Assembly (NCBI GenBank): GCA_035293765.1
Contig: DATGMF010000054.1
Span: 1 to 19,831 of the forward strand
Source: DASRHT01 sp035293765
GTDB taxonomy: Bacteria; Chloroflexota; Ktedonobacteria; Ktedonobacterales; Ktedonobacteraceae
DNA length: 19,831 bases
Direction of reading: 5' to 3'
The notes under the pieces: generated by a model
The model's input: only the letters and a program-made list of their open reading frames with translations
Database searches by the model: none
Told to the model about the DNA's origin: nothing
Made by a program: the position numbers and the translations under genes
Shown: piece after piece, positions 9,100-16,528 of the stretch
Position numbering within the stretch: the first letter of the stretch is position 1
Layout of the letters: each line of letters opens with the position of its first letter

Positions 9100-9203
9100 T
9101 TTCAGTATCCTCAAGCGGATCGAGTTCGCCATCCACTCGCACCGCTCCCCTTGAAGGGAGTATAGAGATCACATCCGAAAATGTCAAGTGGAACTGCAAT
9201 AAG
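9098..9203 (+). repeat. Dispersed intercistronic repeat, copy A
   Basis: This gap element begins with AATTTCAGTATCCTCAAG at the stop codon of the upstream gene and ends with ATGTCAAGTGGA then TGCA.TAAG next to the ribosome binding site of the ABC gene. The reverse complement of 18700-18806 aligns along its whole length: 26 of 27 bases at the left end, most bases at the right end and a diverged middle. A small hairpin, CTCCC (9145-9149) with GGGAG (9156-9160), has a counterpart in the other copy. It is not coding in the frame of the upstream gene. Confidence 0.7.
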
Positions 9204-9212
9204 GAGAAGATT

Positions 9213-9974
9213 ATGCAAAACATTTCAATTCAGGTAGCAGATCTACAAAAATCATACAAAAAGCTCAATGTCTTAAAAGGCGTAAATTTCGCCGTGGAGC
9301 AAGGCAGCATTTTTGCCCTGCTTGGCTCCAACGGCGCGGGCAAGACCACGTTGGTCAAAATCCTCACCACGCTGCTCAAGCAGGACGGTGGAACGGCCAT
9401 CGTCAACGGCTTTGATGTGGCGTCACAGCCATATCATGTGCGGCAATCACTCAGTCTGACCGGGCAATTTGCCGCAGTGGATGAGATGTTGACCGGGCAA
9501 GAGAATATGATCATGATCGCCAGGCTGCGACATCTCAAACATCCGCGCCAGATTGCCGACGATTTGCTGACCCGCTTCGGTTTAACCGATGCCGCTAACC
9601 GCAGGGTGTCAACATATTCAGGCGGCATGCGCCGCAGGCTTGACCTCGCCATGAGCCTGGTGGGCACACCGCCGATCCTGTTCCTGGACGAGCCAACCAC
9701 CGGCCTTGACCCCGAGGCCCGCATCGAGGTGTGGAAAGTGGTGAAGGAGCTGGCTGATGGTGGCAGAACCGTCTTCTTGACCACGCAATACCTGGACGAG
9801 GCGGAACAGCTTGCTGATCACATCGCCATTCTCCACGAGGGAAAGATTATCGCCAGCGGCACGCTCATGGAGCTCAAAAAGCTGTTTCCACCTGCTCAAG
9901 TGGAGTATGTGGAAAAACAACCGACCTTGGAGGAGATCTTTCTTGCGATCATTGGCAAAAAGGAGGGACAGTAA
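9213..9974 (+). CDS. ABC transporter ATP-binding protein, DrrA-type
   Basis: A 253-residue nucleotide-binding subunit of an ABC-2 exporter, expected at the inner face of the membrane with the next gene's permease. Motifs: Walker A GSNGAGKT (38-45), Q-loop Gln85, signature YSGGMRRRLDLA (135-146), Walker B ILFLDE (155-160), then TTQYLDEAEQLAD. The switch position is Gln192 instead of the common His, as in daunorubicin-resistance DrrA proteins. It is shorter than typical DrrA (over 300 residues) because the C-terminal region is reduced to a short QPTLEEIFLAI tail. ATG at 9213 follows AGGAGA (9202-9207). The following permease begins one base after this stop codon, so the two are translated together. 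Drug or peptide export is likely; the substrate is unknown. Confidence 0.92.
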   Translation: MQNISIQVADLQKSYKKLNVLKGVNFAVEQGSIFALLGSNGAGKTTLVKILTTLLKQDGGTAIVNGFDVASQPYHVRQSLSLTGQFAAVDEMLTGQENMIMIARLRHLKHPRQIADDLLTRFGLTDAANRRVSTYSGGMRRRLDLAMSLVGTPPILFLDEPTTGLDPEARIEVWKVVKELADGGRTVFLTTQYLDEAEQLADHIAILHEGKIIASGTLMELKKLFPPAQVEYVEKQPTLEEIFLAIIGKKEGQ

Positions 9975-10742
9975 ATGGAAACGATACAGAAACACTTTTT
10001 CAGCGATATGAGCGTGATGCTTGGTCGTTCCATGCGTCACATTTTCCGCAGTATGGACACCATCATCACAGTCACGATCATGCCAATAGCGTATATGTTG
10101 TTGTTCGTCTATGTGTTCGGCGGCGCCATTCAAACCGGGACAGCGAATTATGTCAATTACTTGTTACCCGGGATCTTATTGATTGCGATTGCGAGTGGGA
10201 TATCCTATACAGCGTTTCGTTTGTTTACCGATGTGCAACGGGGGATCATTGAGCGTTTTCGCTCCATGCCAATTGCCCCTTCCACCATGCTGTGGGGACA
10301 TGTCCTGACCTCGCTGGTCTCCAACGCGATTTCGGTGGTGGTCATTATTCTCGTCGCATTGATTATGGGCTTTCGTTCGTCGGCGGGCATCCTGTCATGG
10401 CTGACCGTCGCCGGCATACTCGCGCTGTTTACGCTGGCTTTAACCTGGGCGGCGGTGATTCCCGGACTGACCGCAAAATCGACAGACGGCGCAACCGCTT
10501 TTGCGTATCCGATCATCTTCCTGCCCTTTATCAGCTCGGCGTTTGTGCCAACCAGATCGATGCCGCCGGTCGTCAGAGCCTTTGCCGAAAACCAGCCAGT
10601 GACGGCGATTGTGAACAGCATCCGTGCGTTACTCTCTGGACAGCCAGTGCCTCATGAGATCTGGATTGCTCTTGCCTGGTGCGTCGGCATTCTGGTTGTG
10701 GCCTACATCTTTGCGATGAGGACATATAAAAAGCGCGTGTGA
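9975..10742 (+). CDS. ABC-2 type permease, DrrB-like
   Basis: A 255-residue membrane subunit with about six hydrophobic segments (roughly 29-50, 61-82, 111-131, 137-161, 172-190, 229-248) and an N-terminal amphipathic stretch. The cytoplasmic loop motif ERFRSMPIAP (93-102) and the late FAENQPVTAIVNSIRAL segment (203-219) are hallmarks of DrrB-type ABC-2 permeases. The ATG directly abuts the ATPase stop codon, and a strong AGGAGGG (9961-9967) lies inside the end of that gene. Together with the upstream ATPase it should form an exporter for a hydrophobic or peptidic compound. Proximity to the NRPS makes product export or self-resistance a fair guess, but the cassette has its own promoter and could be independent. 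Confidence 0.9.
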   Translation: METIQKHFFSDMSVMLGRSMRHIFRSMDTIITVTIMPIAYMLLFVYVFGGAIQTGTANYVNYLLPGILLIAIASGISYTAFRLFTDVQRGIIERFRSMPIAPSTMLWGHVLTSLVSNAISVVVIILVALIMGFRSSAGILSWLTVAGILALFTLALTWAAVIPGLTAKSTDGATAFAYPIIFLPFISSAFVPTRSMPPVVRAFAENQPVTAIVNSIRALLSGQPVPHEIWIALAWCVGILVVAYIFAMRTYKKRV

Positions 10743-10759
10743 AAAGCTCGCCGCGCCGT

Positions 10760-10834
10760 CACCAGGTGAGCCATCTCGTTGCGCAAGCCTTCACGCTGTG
10801 CAAGGTGGCTCAAAACCGAGATGCTCACCTGGTG
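10760..10834. terminator. Long imperfect hairpin after the ABC operon
   Basis: CACCAGGTGAGCCATCTCG (10760-10778) pairs with CGAGATGCTCACCTGGTG (10817-10834), giving 18 pairs with one bulged base around a 38-base loop. It starts 18 bp after the permease stop codon and probably ends or stabilises the padR-ABC transcript. There is no T-run after it, so it is not a classical intrinsic terminator. A small palindromic mobile element is an alternative. Confidence 0.5.
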
Positions 10835-10928
10835 GAAGCCTCTGGTTAAGCAGTGATGAGCAATTGACGAGTGATGTGATGAGTGGTTGATGTGGCTGAA
10901 TAGCGGACAATCGGGCATACTTTCATTT

Positions 10929-10942
10929 GCATAAAGTTATGC
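10929..10942. promoter_or_regulatory. Inverted repeat upstream of the YukD-like gene
   Basis: GCATAA-AG-TTATGC is a perfect 6-2-6 inverted repeat 64 bp before the ATG at 11006. A short GC-rich hairpin (GCGGC 10950-10954, GCCGC 10964-10968) follows, with a small T-run after it. No convincing -35/-10 pair was found in 10743-11005, so operator function is only suggested by position. Confidence 0.3.
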
Positions 10943-11005
10943 TAATTATGCGGCGCTACGTCAGCCGCCACAAATTTTTGCAGTAATGTCAAGAGAAAGG
11001 CAAGC

Positions 11006-11362
11006 ATGCGGACCGTTTTGCTTACCATTGTGAGTGCTCACCAGACCATTGATCTCAAGTTGCCCGCAGAGGTACCAATCGGCGATCTTATACCCAGGAT
11101 CAGGGAACTCTGCGGCGTCAGTGTGCCTGATCCTGGGCCTGCTAAACGCCTATCCTGGCATTTGCTGCTTCCTTCCTCCGGCAAGACGCTAGATGCTGGT
11201 CGTTCGCTGAGTGAGACTGGCATTATTGATGGGGCCATTCTCCTGCTACAAAATAGCTCTACAATAGAGCGACCCTCAACCCCGGTTTTTCAGCCGAAGA
11301 TTATTCTGCCCAGTGAGGAGTCAGGCGGTATTGGCGTGAGATGGTATATGCCGCATGAGTAG
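11006..11362 (+). CDS. YukD/EsaB-like ubiquitin-fold protein of a type VII secretion system
   Basis: A 118-residue protein whose first 83 or so residues match the YukD/EsaB/EccD N-terminal ubiquitin-like pattern. These are a beta strand (RTVLLTIVS), a second strand with DLKLPAEVPIGDLI, a helix (PRIRELCGVS), the W-LLLPSSGKTLDAGRSLSE segment, and a final IIDGAILLLQ strand. A Pro/Ser-rich tail of about 35 residues follows. No membrane segments are present, unlike EccD. AAAGG (10996-11000) sits five bases before the ATG. The gene lies immediately before the large EccC-like ATPase, with 23 bp to its preferred start. Small proteins of this family accompany the motor in Firmicutes type VII systems and are needed for secretion or its regulation. 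The family call is good; the precise role is inferred. Confidence 0.8.
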   Translation: MRTVLLTIVSAHQTIDLKLPAEVPIGDLIPRIRELCGVSVPDPGPAKRLSWHLLLPSSGKTLDAGRSLSETGIIDGAILLLQNSSTIERPSTPVFQPKIILPSEESGGIGVRWYMPHE

Positions 11363-11372
11363 CGGACGATGT

Positions 11373-11379
11373 GGAGAAG
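11373..11379 (+). promoter_or_regulatory. Ribosome binding site deciding the EccC-like start
   Basis: GGAGAAG lies six bases before ATG 11386. It overlaps an in-frame GTG at 11371 that would otherwise give a protein five residues longer. The GTG has no comparable upstream site, so ATG 11386 is preferred. Confidence 0.6.
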
Positions 11380-11385
11380 CATACA

Positions 11386-14300
11386 ATGTCTATTTCCAAT
11401 CCCAGAACGACTTTTTATCGTCCTGTCAGAAACTACCCTGAGCCTCTGCCAAATGAGACATTTCAGATCGAGCCTCCCCCACAAGTATCGCAGAAGGCAG
11501 GCGGAACGGCGGCGCTCATGCAACTCCTCTATCCGCTCACCGGCATTCTGACGACGCTGATTATGGTATTTACTACTACCTCGAACAGCCATGCCTCTCT
11601 TGGCTCTCAACTCCCGCTGATAGGCGCGGAGCTTGCGATTGTGCCTTTCTCCATCGGGCTGATGTTTCTCTCCAACATGATCCAGCATCGCGGGGTCAAG
11701 AAAAACCAGCAGGCGGAGCGGGCGAGCTATAAAAACTACCTCGAAGGTATGCAGCGTCGCCTGGCCGAGGTTGCCAAATTACAGGTCCAGCACAACCAGC
11801 GCCTGTATCCTGAACCGCGCTCGCTGCCTGCGATTGTGGCACAACGACAGTTACTATGGGAAAGGAGACCGGCGGATCGCGATTTTCTCCATGTACGTAT
11901 AGGCACGGCACCGATGGCGCTCTGCTGTGAAATCTCCTTCCAGGAGGATTACAAGGCCAGATATATGCCTGATCTGCTTCAGGAAGTGCGCGCTATTGTG
12001 ACCCAACAAAGTCATATCGACGCTCAACCTCTGACCATCTCATTAGGCTCGTTGGGGGTACTCTCGGTAGCCGGGCCACATACTGCGTCCTGCTCTCTGG
12101 TGCGTTCGATGCTGGCGCAAATCATCGCGTTTCACTCACCTGGCGAGGTACGCATCCTTGCTTGTTTTCCCCCTCAAACATCCCAGGAGTGGGACTGGCT
12201 CAAATGGACGCCACACACGCGTCTGTTGCGGCCCATCAAAAAATTGCGCCCGACTGACGCAGAACCGTACTGCATGCTTGCCAGTACTACGGATGATCTG
12301 CAACGGCTGCTGGAAACTCAGATCAAGCCGGAACTGGAACGGCGGCAGAAATTCAAGAAGGAGAAACTGGCCGGTCAAGCAGAAACTGCACGCAATCAGC
12401 ACATTCCTCACCTGGTGATTCTCCTGGACTATTTCTCTCACGCTAGCGTGCTGGCGCGTGTAGCCGGTCTGGAGGAATTGATGGTCAACGGAACTCAGGT
12501 GGGCATCACCGTGATCTGCCTGGTCACAAGTCAGCAGCACGAACCGGCAACCACGCGCGCACGTTTGACGCTGGCTCCCTTGATGGAACATCACCAACTG
12601 ATCTATAAGGAGACGACATCTGAGGGTCGGGAGATCGAGTTTATTAGCCCTGACGCAATCGACGCGAAACTCTGTGAATCTATGGCCCGGTTGCTGACGC
12701 CGTTGCAACTGATTGACCGCGAGGCCGAAATCGATTTTGCGCAGGATATCGGACTGCTCGCGTTACATGCCATCCCGTCACTTGAACAGCTTGAGATGGC
12801 GCAGTACTGGCAGAGGCGTGATGAGAAACAACTGCTGCGCGTCCCTATCGGCATACAGAAAAATGGTCCGTTGCTGCTCGATCTGAAAGAGATGGCCGCA
12901 GGTGGCTATGGGCCGCATGGGCTGGTTGTTGGAGCTACCGGCTCAGGAAAAAGCGAGCTGCTACGCACCGCCGTGATCAGCCTGGCCCTCACCCACGATC
13001 CGCTGACGCTGAATCTGGTACTGGTAGACTTTAAGGCTGGCGCGGCCTTCGCCGACCTGGAATCCTTGCCCCATGTGGCCGGGGTCATCACCAATCTGGA
13101 GAATGATCCGCAGGCCATCAATCGCATGTATGCCTCGCTGCTCGGTGAACAGCAGCGGCGTCAGAACATGCTCAGCCGGGCAGGCAATCTGGCGAATATT
13201 CGCCAGTATCAGGCGAGGTGGCGGCGTGACCCCGAAGGCATGGAACCCATGCCGTATCTGCTGATTATTGTGGACGAGTTCGCCCAGCTCATTGCCAGCT
13301 ATGAAGATTTCCTGGCGTTGTTTGTGAAGCTTGGTCAGGTTGGGCGCAGCCTGGGTATGCATATGATGCTCGCGACGCAGCGCGTTGACGAGGGACGTAT
13401 TCAAGCCCTGGAGGGACACCTGCGCTATCGCATCTGCCTGCGTACCTTCCGACCTGAAGAAAGCTCCTCGGTCATCGGCACGCCCGACGCGTATTATCTG
13501 CCTCCGGCCCCGGGCAGTGGCTACTTCAAGGTGGACGAAGACATTTACACCGCCTTCAAAACGGCCCTGATCTCGACGCCATATATCCCGCCGGAGAAGC
13601 AGCAGGTCAATCCGCTCGATCTCATCTGTGTCTTTAACTCGACCGGCCAGTTTCTTCCCTATCAGACAGCCAACAATATCCCGCGCCAGGAAGAAGAGGA
13701 GGAGGAAACGGTCTCCGAAATGAGCGTCGTGGTAGAACGCATCGGTAGGACACCGGCTCCGGCAAAGGGCTGGCGTGTTCACGCGGTCTGGCAGCCGCCG
13801 CTGGGCACGGCTATTCCGCTGGGTCATGTCCTGGGCAAATATGGGACGAACGGGCAACGCAAGATGTTACCGGGTTCCCTGTGCGTACCCATAGGCATGC
13901 TGGATCGCCCGGCGGAGCAGATACAATCACCGGCGGAGATCGATTTCTCCGGTGTTGGCGGCCACCTGGCTATCGTGGGGGCTCCCCAATCTGGCAAAAG
14001 CACCTTTTTGCGCACACTGCTGGCCTCATTTATGCTGACGCATACGCCGCGTGAAGTCCAGATCTATGGCATCGACTTCGGCGGTGGCCTGCTCAGGATC
14101 TTCGAGGGGGCGCCACATGTTGGTACAATCTGTGGCCGCGCTGATCGCGAGAAGATGCGCCGCGTCCTGCGTCGTCTCACCCAACTGGTCGTGGACCGCG
14201 AAATGCTTTTTGTCGAACGCGAGATCGATAGCATGAGCGTGTACCGCCAGATGCGCCGACAAGGGAAGCTGGATGACCAGGAATTCGGCGATGTCTTCCT

Positions 14301-15474
14301 GGTCATCGATAATTTCGGCCAGTTGCAGGTAGATCTTGAGTCAAGCGATGCGGATATTATCGAAGATATCATCGCTTTGATCGCCAACGGCCTGACCTAT
14401 GGTGTGCATGTTGTGCTGGCAACCAACCTCTGGTCGGAGATTCGTATGCGCCTGCGCAGCAACATCGGTACACGCCTCGAACTACGCCTGAACGATCCTA
14501 CAGACTCGGACATCGATCCCAGGATGGCAGCAATGATTCCAGCAGGCACGCCCGGACGGGGCCTGCATCCGAGCAAACGCTTCTTCCAGACGGCGCTCCC
14601 GATGATCAAGAGCGTGAGCGGCTCCGAATTCTCGCTGCAACAGGAACTGGAGCAGTTAACCCAGCGCGCTCGCCAATCCTGGCAGGGACCGGTTGCGCCG
14701 CCGATCCGCGTATTACCGTCCGAGGTGCATTGGCAGGATCTAGTAAGTGTGAAGGGCCAGGAGTCGCCTGGGGTGCCCATCGGTTTAGAAGAACTGCGTC
14801 TCGACCCGCTGTACATCGACCTGATCAACGACGACCCGCATATGCTGATCCTGGGAGATCGAGAGTGCGGCAAGAGCACACTGTTACGCGCCTGGATGCG
14901 TGGGATCGAGCGGCGTTACACTCCTGAGCAGGCGCGCATTGTCCTGATCGACTATCGCAAAAAGCTGCTGGAGTTCAGTCGCAGCGAGCATCTCCTGACC
15001 TATGCCGTCACTCCTGAGCAGGTAGAAGAGGCGGTACGTCTCCTGAAAGAGGAACTGGAGCAGCGTTTGAAACAAAGCCTCCAGCAGCCGCCTGACCTCA
15101 TGAGCGAGCCACAGCCCTGGGATGGGTTGCATTACTATGTCTTTGCCGACGATTACGAGATCGTGGCAACGCAGTCGCCGCAAAACAGCAACCCGCTTAA
15201 CCCGCTGGAGAGTTTGCTGCAATCGGGACATGATATCGGCCTGCACGTCGTACTGGCGCGTCGCGTGACCGAACTCTCGCGCAGCAGTTATGATCCCATC
15301 TTCCGCAGCATCAGAAACATGGAGTGTCCGGGACTGTTGATGCGCGGCGATCCTGCTGAGGGGCGGCAGGCGCTGCATAAGCAGAACGTGTCGGGCGTTT
15401 TGCCTACAGGGCGCGCCTGCTACGTGCGCCGCAGCGTTGCGCCGCTGATGGTGCAGGTGGTGCGGGCGGAGTAG
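11386..15474 (+). CDS. EccC/EssC-like type VII secretion ATPase (three FtsK/SpoIIIE domains)
   Basis: The motor of an ESX-like system, about 1362 residues from the preferred ATG. Two hydrophobic helices (about 43-62 and 76-98) anchor it, followed by a charged cytoplasmic region. Three FtsK/SpoIIIE ATPase domains come next. D1 has Walker A GATGSGKS (about residue 516) and Walker B LLIIVDEF (Asp630-Glu631). D2 has GAPQSGKS (about 865) and VFLVIDNF. D3 has GDRECGKS (about 1157) and YYVFADDY. Only D1 keeps the canonical Asp-Glu pair; D2 has Asp-Asn and D3 Asp-Asp, so the later domains may bind ATP without efficient hydrolysis. No N-terminal FHA domains are seen, unlike Firmicutes EssC, so the layout is closer to a fused actinobacterial EccC. 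Its substrates are likely the WXG100-type proteins encoded convergently downstream. Its stop codon lies in a hairpin shared with the convergent TPR gene. Confidence 0.92.
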   Translation: MSISNPRTTFYRPVRNYPEPLPNETFQIEPPPQVSQKAGGTAALMQLLYPLTGILTTLIMVFTTTSNSHASLGSQLPLIGAELAIVPFSIGLMFLSNMIQHRGVKKNQQAERASYKNYLEGMQRRLAEVAKLQVQHNQRLYPEPRSLPAIVAQRQLLWERRPADRDFLHVRIGTAPMALCCEISFQEDYKARYMPDLLQEVRAIVTQQSHIDAQPLTISLGSLGVLSVAGPHTASCSLVRSMLAQIIAFHSPGEVRILACFPPQTSQEWDWLKWTPHTRLLRPIKKLRPTDAEPYCMLASTTDDLQRLLETQIKPELERRQKFKKEKLAGQAETARNQHIPHLVILLDYFSHASVLARVAGLEELMVNGTQVGITVICLVTSQQHEPATTRARLTLAPLMEHHQLIYKETTSEGREIEFISPDAIDAKLCESMARLLTPLQLIDREAEIDFAQDIGLLALHAIPSLEQLEMAQYWQRRDEKQLLRVPIGIQKNGPLLLDLKEMAAGGYGPHGLVVGATGSGKSELLRTAVISLALTHDPLTLNLVLVDFKAGAAFADLESLPHVAGVITNLENDPQAINRMYASLLGEQQRRQNMLSRAGNLANIRQYQARWRRDPEGMEPMPYLLIIVDEFAQLIASYEDFLALFVKLGQVGRSLGMHMMLATQRVDEGRIQALEGHLRYRICLRTFRPEESSSVIGTPDAYYLPPAPGSGYFKVDEDIYTAFKTALISTPYIPPEKQQVNPLDLICVFNSTGQFLPYQTANNIPRQEEEEEETVSEMSVVVERIGRTPAPAKGWRVHAVWQPPLGTAIPLGHVLGKYGTNGQRKMLPGSLCVPIGMLDRPAEQIQSPAEIDFSGVGGHLAIVGAPQSGKSTFLRTLLASFMLTHTPREVQIYGIDFGGGLLRIFEGAPHVGTICGRADREKMRRVLRRLTQLVVDREMLFVEREIDSMSVYRQMRRQGKLDDQEFGDVFLVIDNFGQLQVDLESSDADIIEDIIALIANGLTYGVHVVLATNLWSEIRMRLRSNIGTRLELRLNDPTDSDIDPRMAAMIPAGTPGRGLHPSKRFFQTALPMIKSVSGSEFSLQQELEQLTQRARQSWQGPVAPPIRVLPSEVHWQDLVSVKGQESPGVPIGLEELRLDPLYIDLINDDPHMLILGDRECGKSTLLRAWMRGIERRYTPEQARIVLIDYRKKLLEFSRSEHLLTYAVTPEQVEEAVRLLKEELEQRLKQSLQQPPDLMSEPQPWDGLHYYVFADDYEIVATQSPQNSNPLNPLESLLQSGHDIGLHVVLARRVTELSRSSYDPIFRSIRNMECPGLLMRGDPAEGRQALHKQNVSGVLPTGRACYVRRSVAPLMVQVVRAE

Positions 15475-15499
15475 CGAGATGTGCCTGCTATCTCGCTAC
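15471..15499. terminator. Bidirectional hairpin between convergent genes
   Basis: GTAGCGAGAT (15471-15480) and ATCTCGCTAC (15490-15499) form a perfect 10-bp stem around a 9-base loop. The EccC-like stop codon (15472-15474) is inside the left arm, and the minus-strand TPR stop (15501-15499) touches the right arm. No T-run flanks it. Its convergent position suggests a shared transcription end. Confidence 0.55.
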
Positions 15500-16425
15500 T
15501 ATCCCTGATTGGGGTTACTATTGTGTTGGGCAAGCCACGTTCGCAGTTTCCCTGCATTCGCAAACTGGGGATCGATTTGCAGTACCTTCTGGAAGTCTGC
15601 TGCCGTCTTCGACGTCTGACCTTGCATGCCATAAGTGACCCCGCGCGACTCATAGAAGAGTGCATTGTGAGGGTCCAGGCGGATCGCCTCGTTGTAATCG
15701 GCCAATGCTCGCGTCAGGTTGCCCTTCTGCCTCCACATGAATCCACGATCATTATAGGCTATAGCCATCGCTGGCCGGAGGCGGATCGCTTGATCGAGAT
15801 CTGCAATGGCCTGATCATAATCACCGTGCAGCCTGTAGGCGCAGCTACGTTGATAATAGTACCTGCCATTAGCGGGAGCCGATTGGATCGCTACGCTAAA
15901 ATCCGCAATAGCTTGCTCATAGGCCCTGCGCAGCAGATAAGCCTGCCCGCGCCCGGAGTAGAGTTTGGCGCGATTGTCTTCAGGGTTACCCAGTTCTGGT
16001 CGCAGCGCCTCATTGAAATCGGCCAGAGCTTTCTCAATGTTGCCTGTATATAGATAGGCGTATCCACGGTTAGTGTAGCTGTACGCGTTAGGTTGGAGAC
16101 GTAGATCGGCGTCGAAGTCTGCCAGGGCACCCTCAAGATCGCCTTGCTGGGAACGCGCCGCCCCCCGTCGGCGATACGCCTGGGCATGTTGTGGATTGAG
16201 CCGTAAGGCTTCCGTGTAATCGGCGATTGCTCCTGGAAGATCGCCCTGATCATTGCGTGCTCTGCCGCGATTGAAGTAGAACGCCCATTCCGGTTGGGGG
16301 CTAAGAGCGATGGCTTCTGTAAAGGCAGCAATCGCCGCGCTGTAATCGCCTTGCTCATAGAGCTCTGCTCCCCGAGCATTCATCTCTATAGCACGTTGTG
16401 CGTTGTCGTCTGTTGTATTTTTCAT
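15499..16425 (-). CDS. TPR-repeat protein
   Basis: A 308-residue protein made almost wholly of about eight tetratricopeptide repeats with the usual spacing, for example GDYSAAIAAFTEAIALSP, GDLPGAIADYTEALRLNP, GDLEGALADFDADLRLQP and GDYDQAIADLDQAIRLRP. These form a helical superhelix for protein binding. There is no signal peptide or membrane segment, so it should be cytoplasmic. It starts at ATG 16425, with a weak GAGAGG upstream. It is the last gene of the minus-strand WXG100 set, 103 bp after the large effector-like gene, and converges on the EccC-like gene. Possible roles are chaperone or adaptor for secreted proteins, or immunity to the toxin-like domain upstream; neither is shown. TPR identity is certain, the role is not. 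Confidence 0.88.
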   Translation of the reverse strand: MKNTTDDNAQRAIEMNARGAELYEQGDYSAAIAAFTEAIALSPQPEWAFYFNRGRARNDQGDLPGAIADYTEALRLNPQHAQAYRRRGAARSQQGDLEGALADFDADLRLQPNAYSYTNRGYAYLYTGNIEKALADFNEALRPELGNPEDNRAKLYSGRGQAYLLRRAYEQAIADFSVAIQSAPANGRYYYQRSCAYRLHGDYDQAIADLDQAIRLRPAMAIAYNDRGFMWRQKGNLTRALADYNEAIRLDPHNALFYESRGVTYGMQGQTSKTAADFQKVLQIDPQFANAGKLRTWLAQHNSNPNQG

Positions 16426-16528
16426 TGGCTATCTTGCTACCTCTCTAAACGAGGACCAGAATGATATTTCTGATTATACCTCTCACAAAAAGAACCTGCG
16501 AAAATCATATCTCTTTTCACTGAAGGGG

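Noticed and set aside
10865..10893. TTGACG then TTGATG 17 bp later as a promoter for the YukD-like gene
   Set aside because: The -10 match is too poor and it lies far from the start codon.
12961..13857. 298-residue open frame on the - strand inside the EccC-like gene
   Set aside because: It is wholly antisense to conserved ATPase motifs, has no family resemblance, and is a by-product of GC-rich codon use.
15481..16053. 190-residue open frame on the + strand opposite the TPR gene
   Set aside because: The minus strand encodes clear TPR repeats; the plus-strand frame only mirrors their periodicity.
16426..16528. Possible terminator or promoter between the effector-like and TPR genes
   Set aside because: No stable hairpin or clear -35/-10 pair was found in this 103-bp AT-rich gap.
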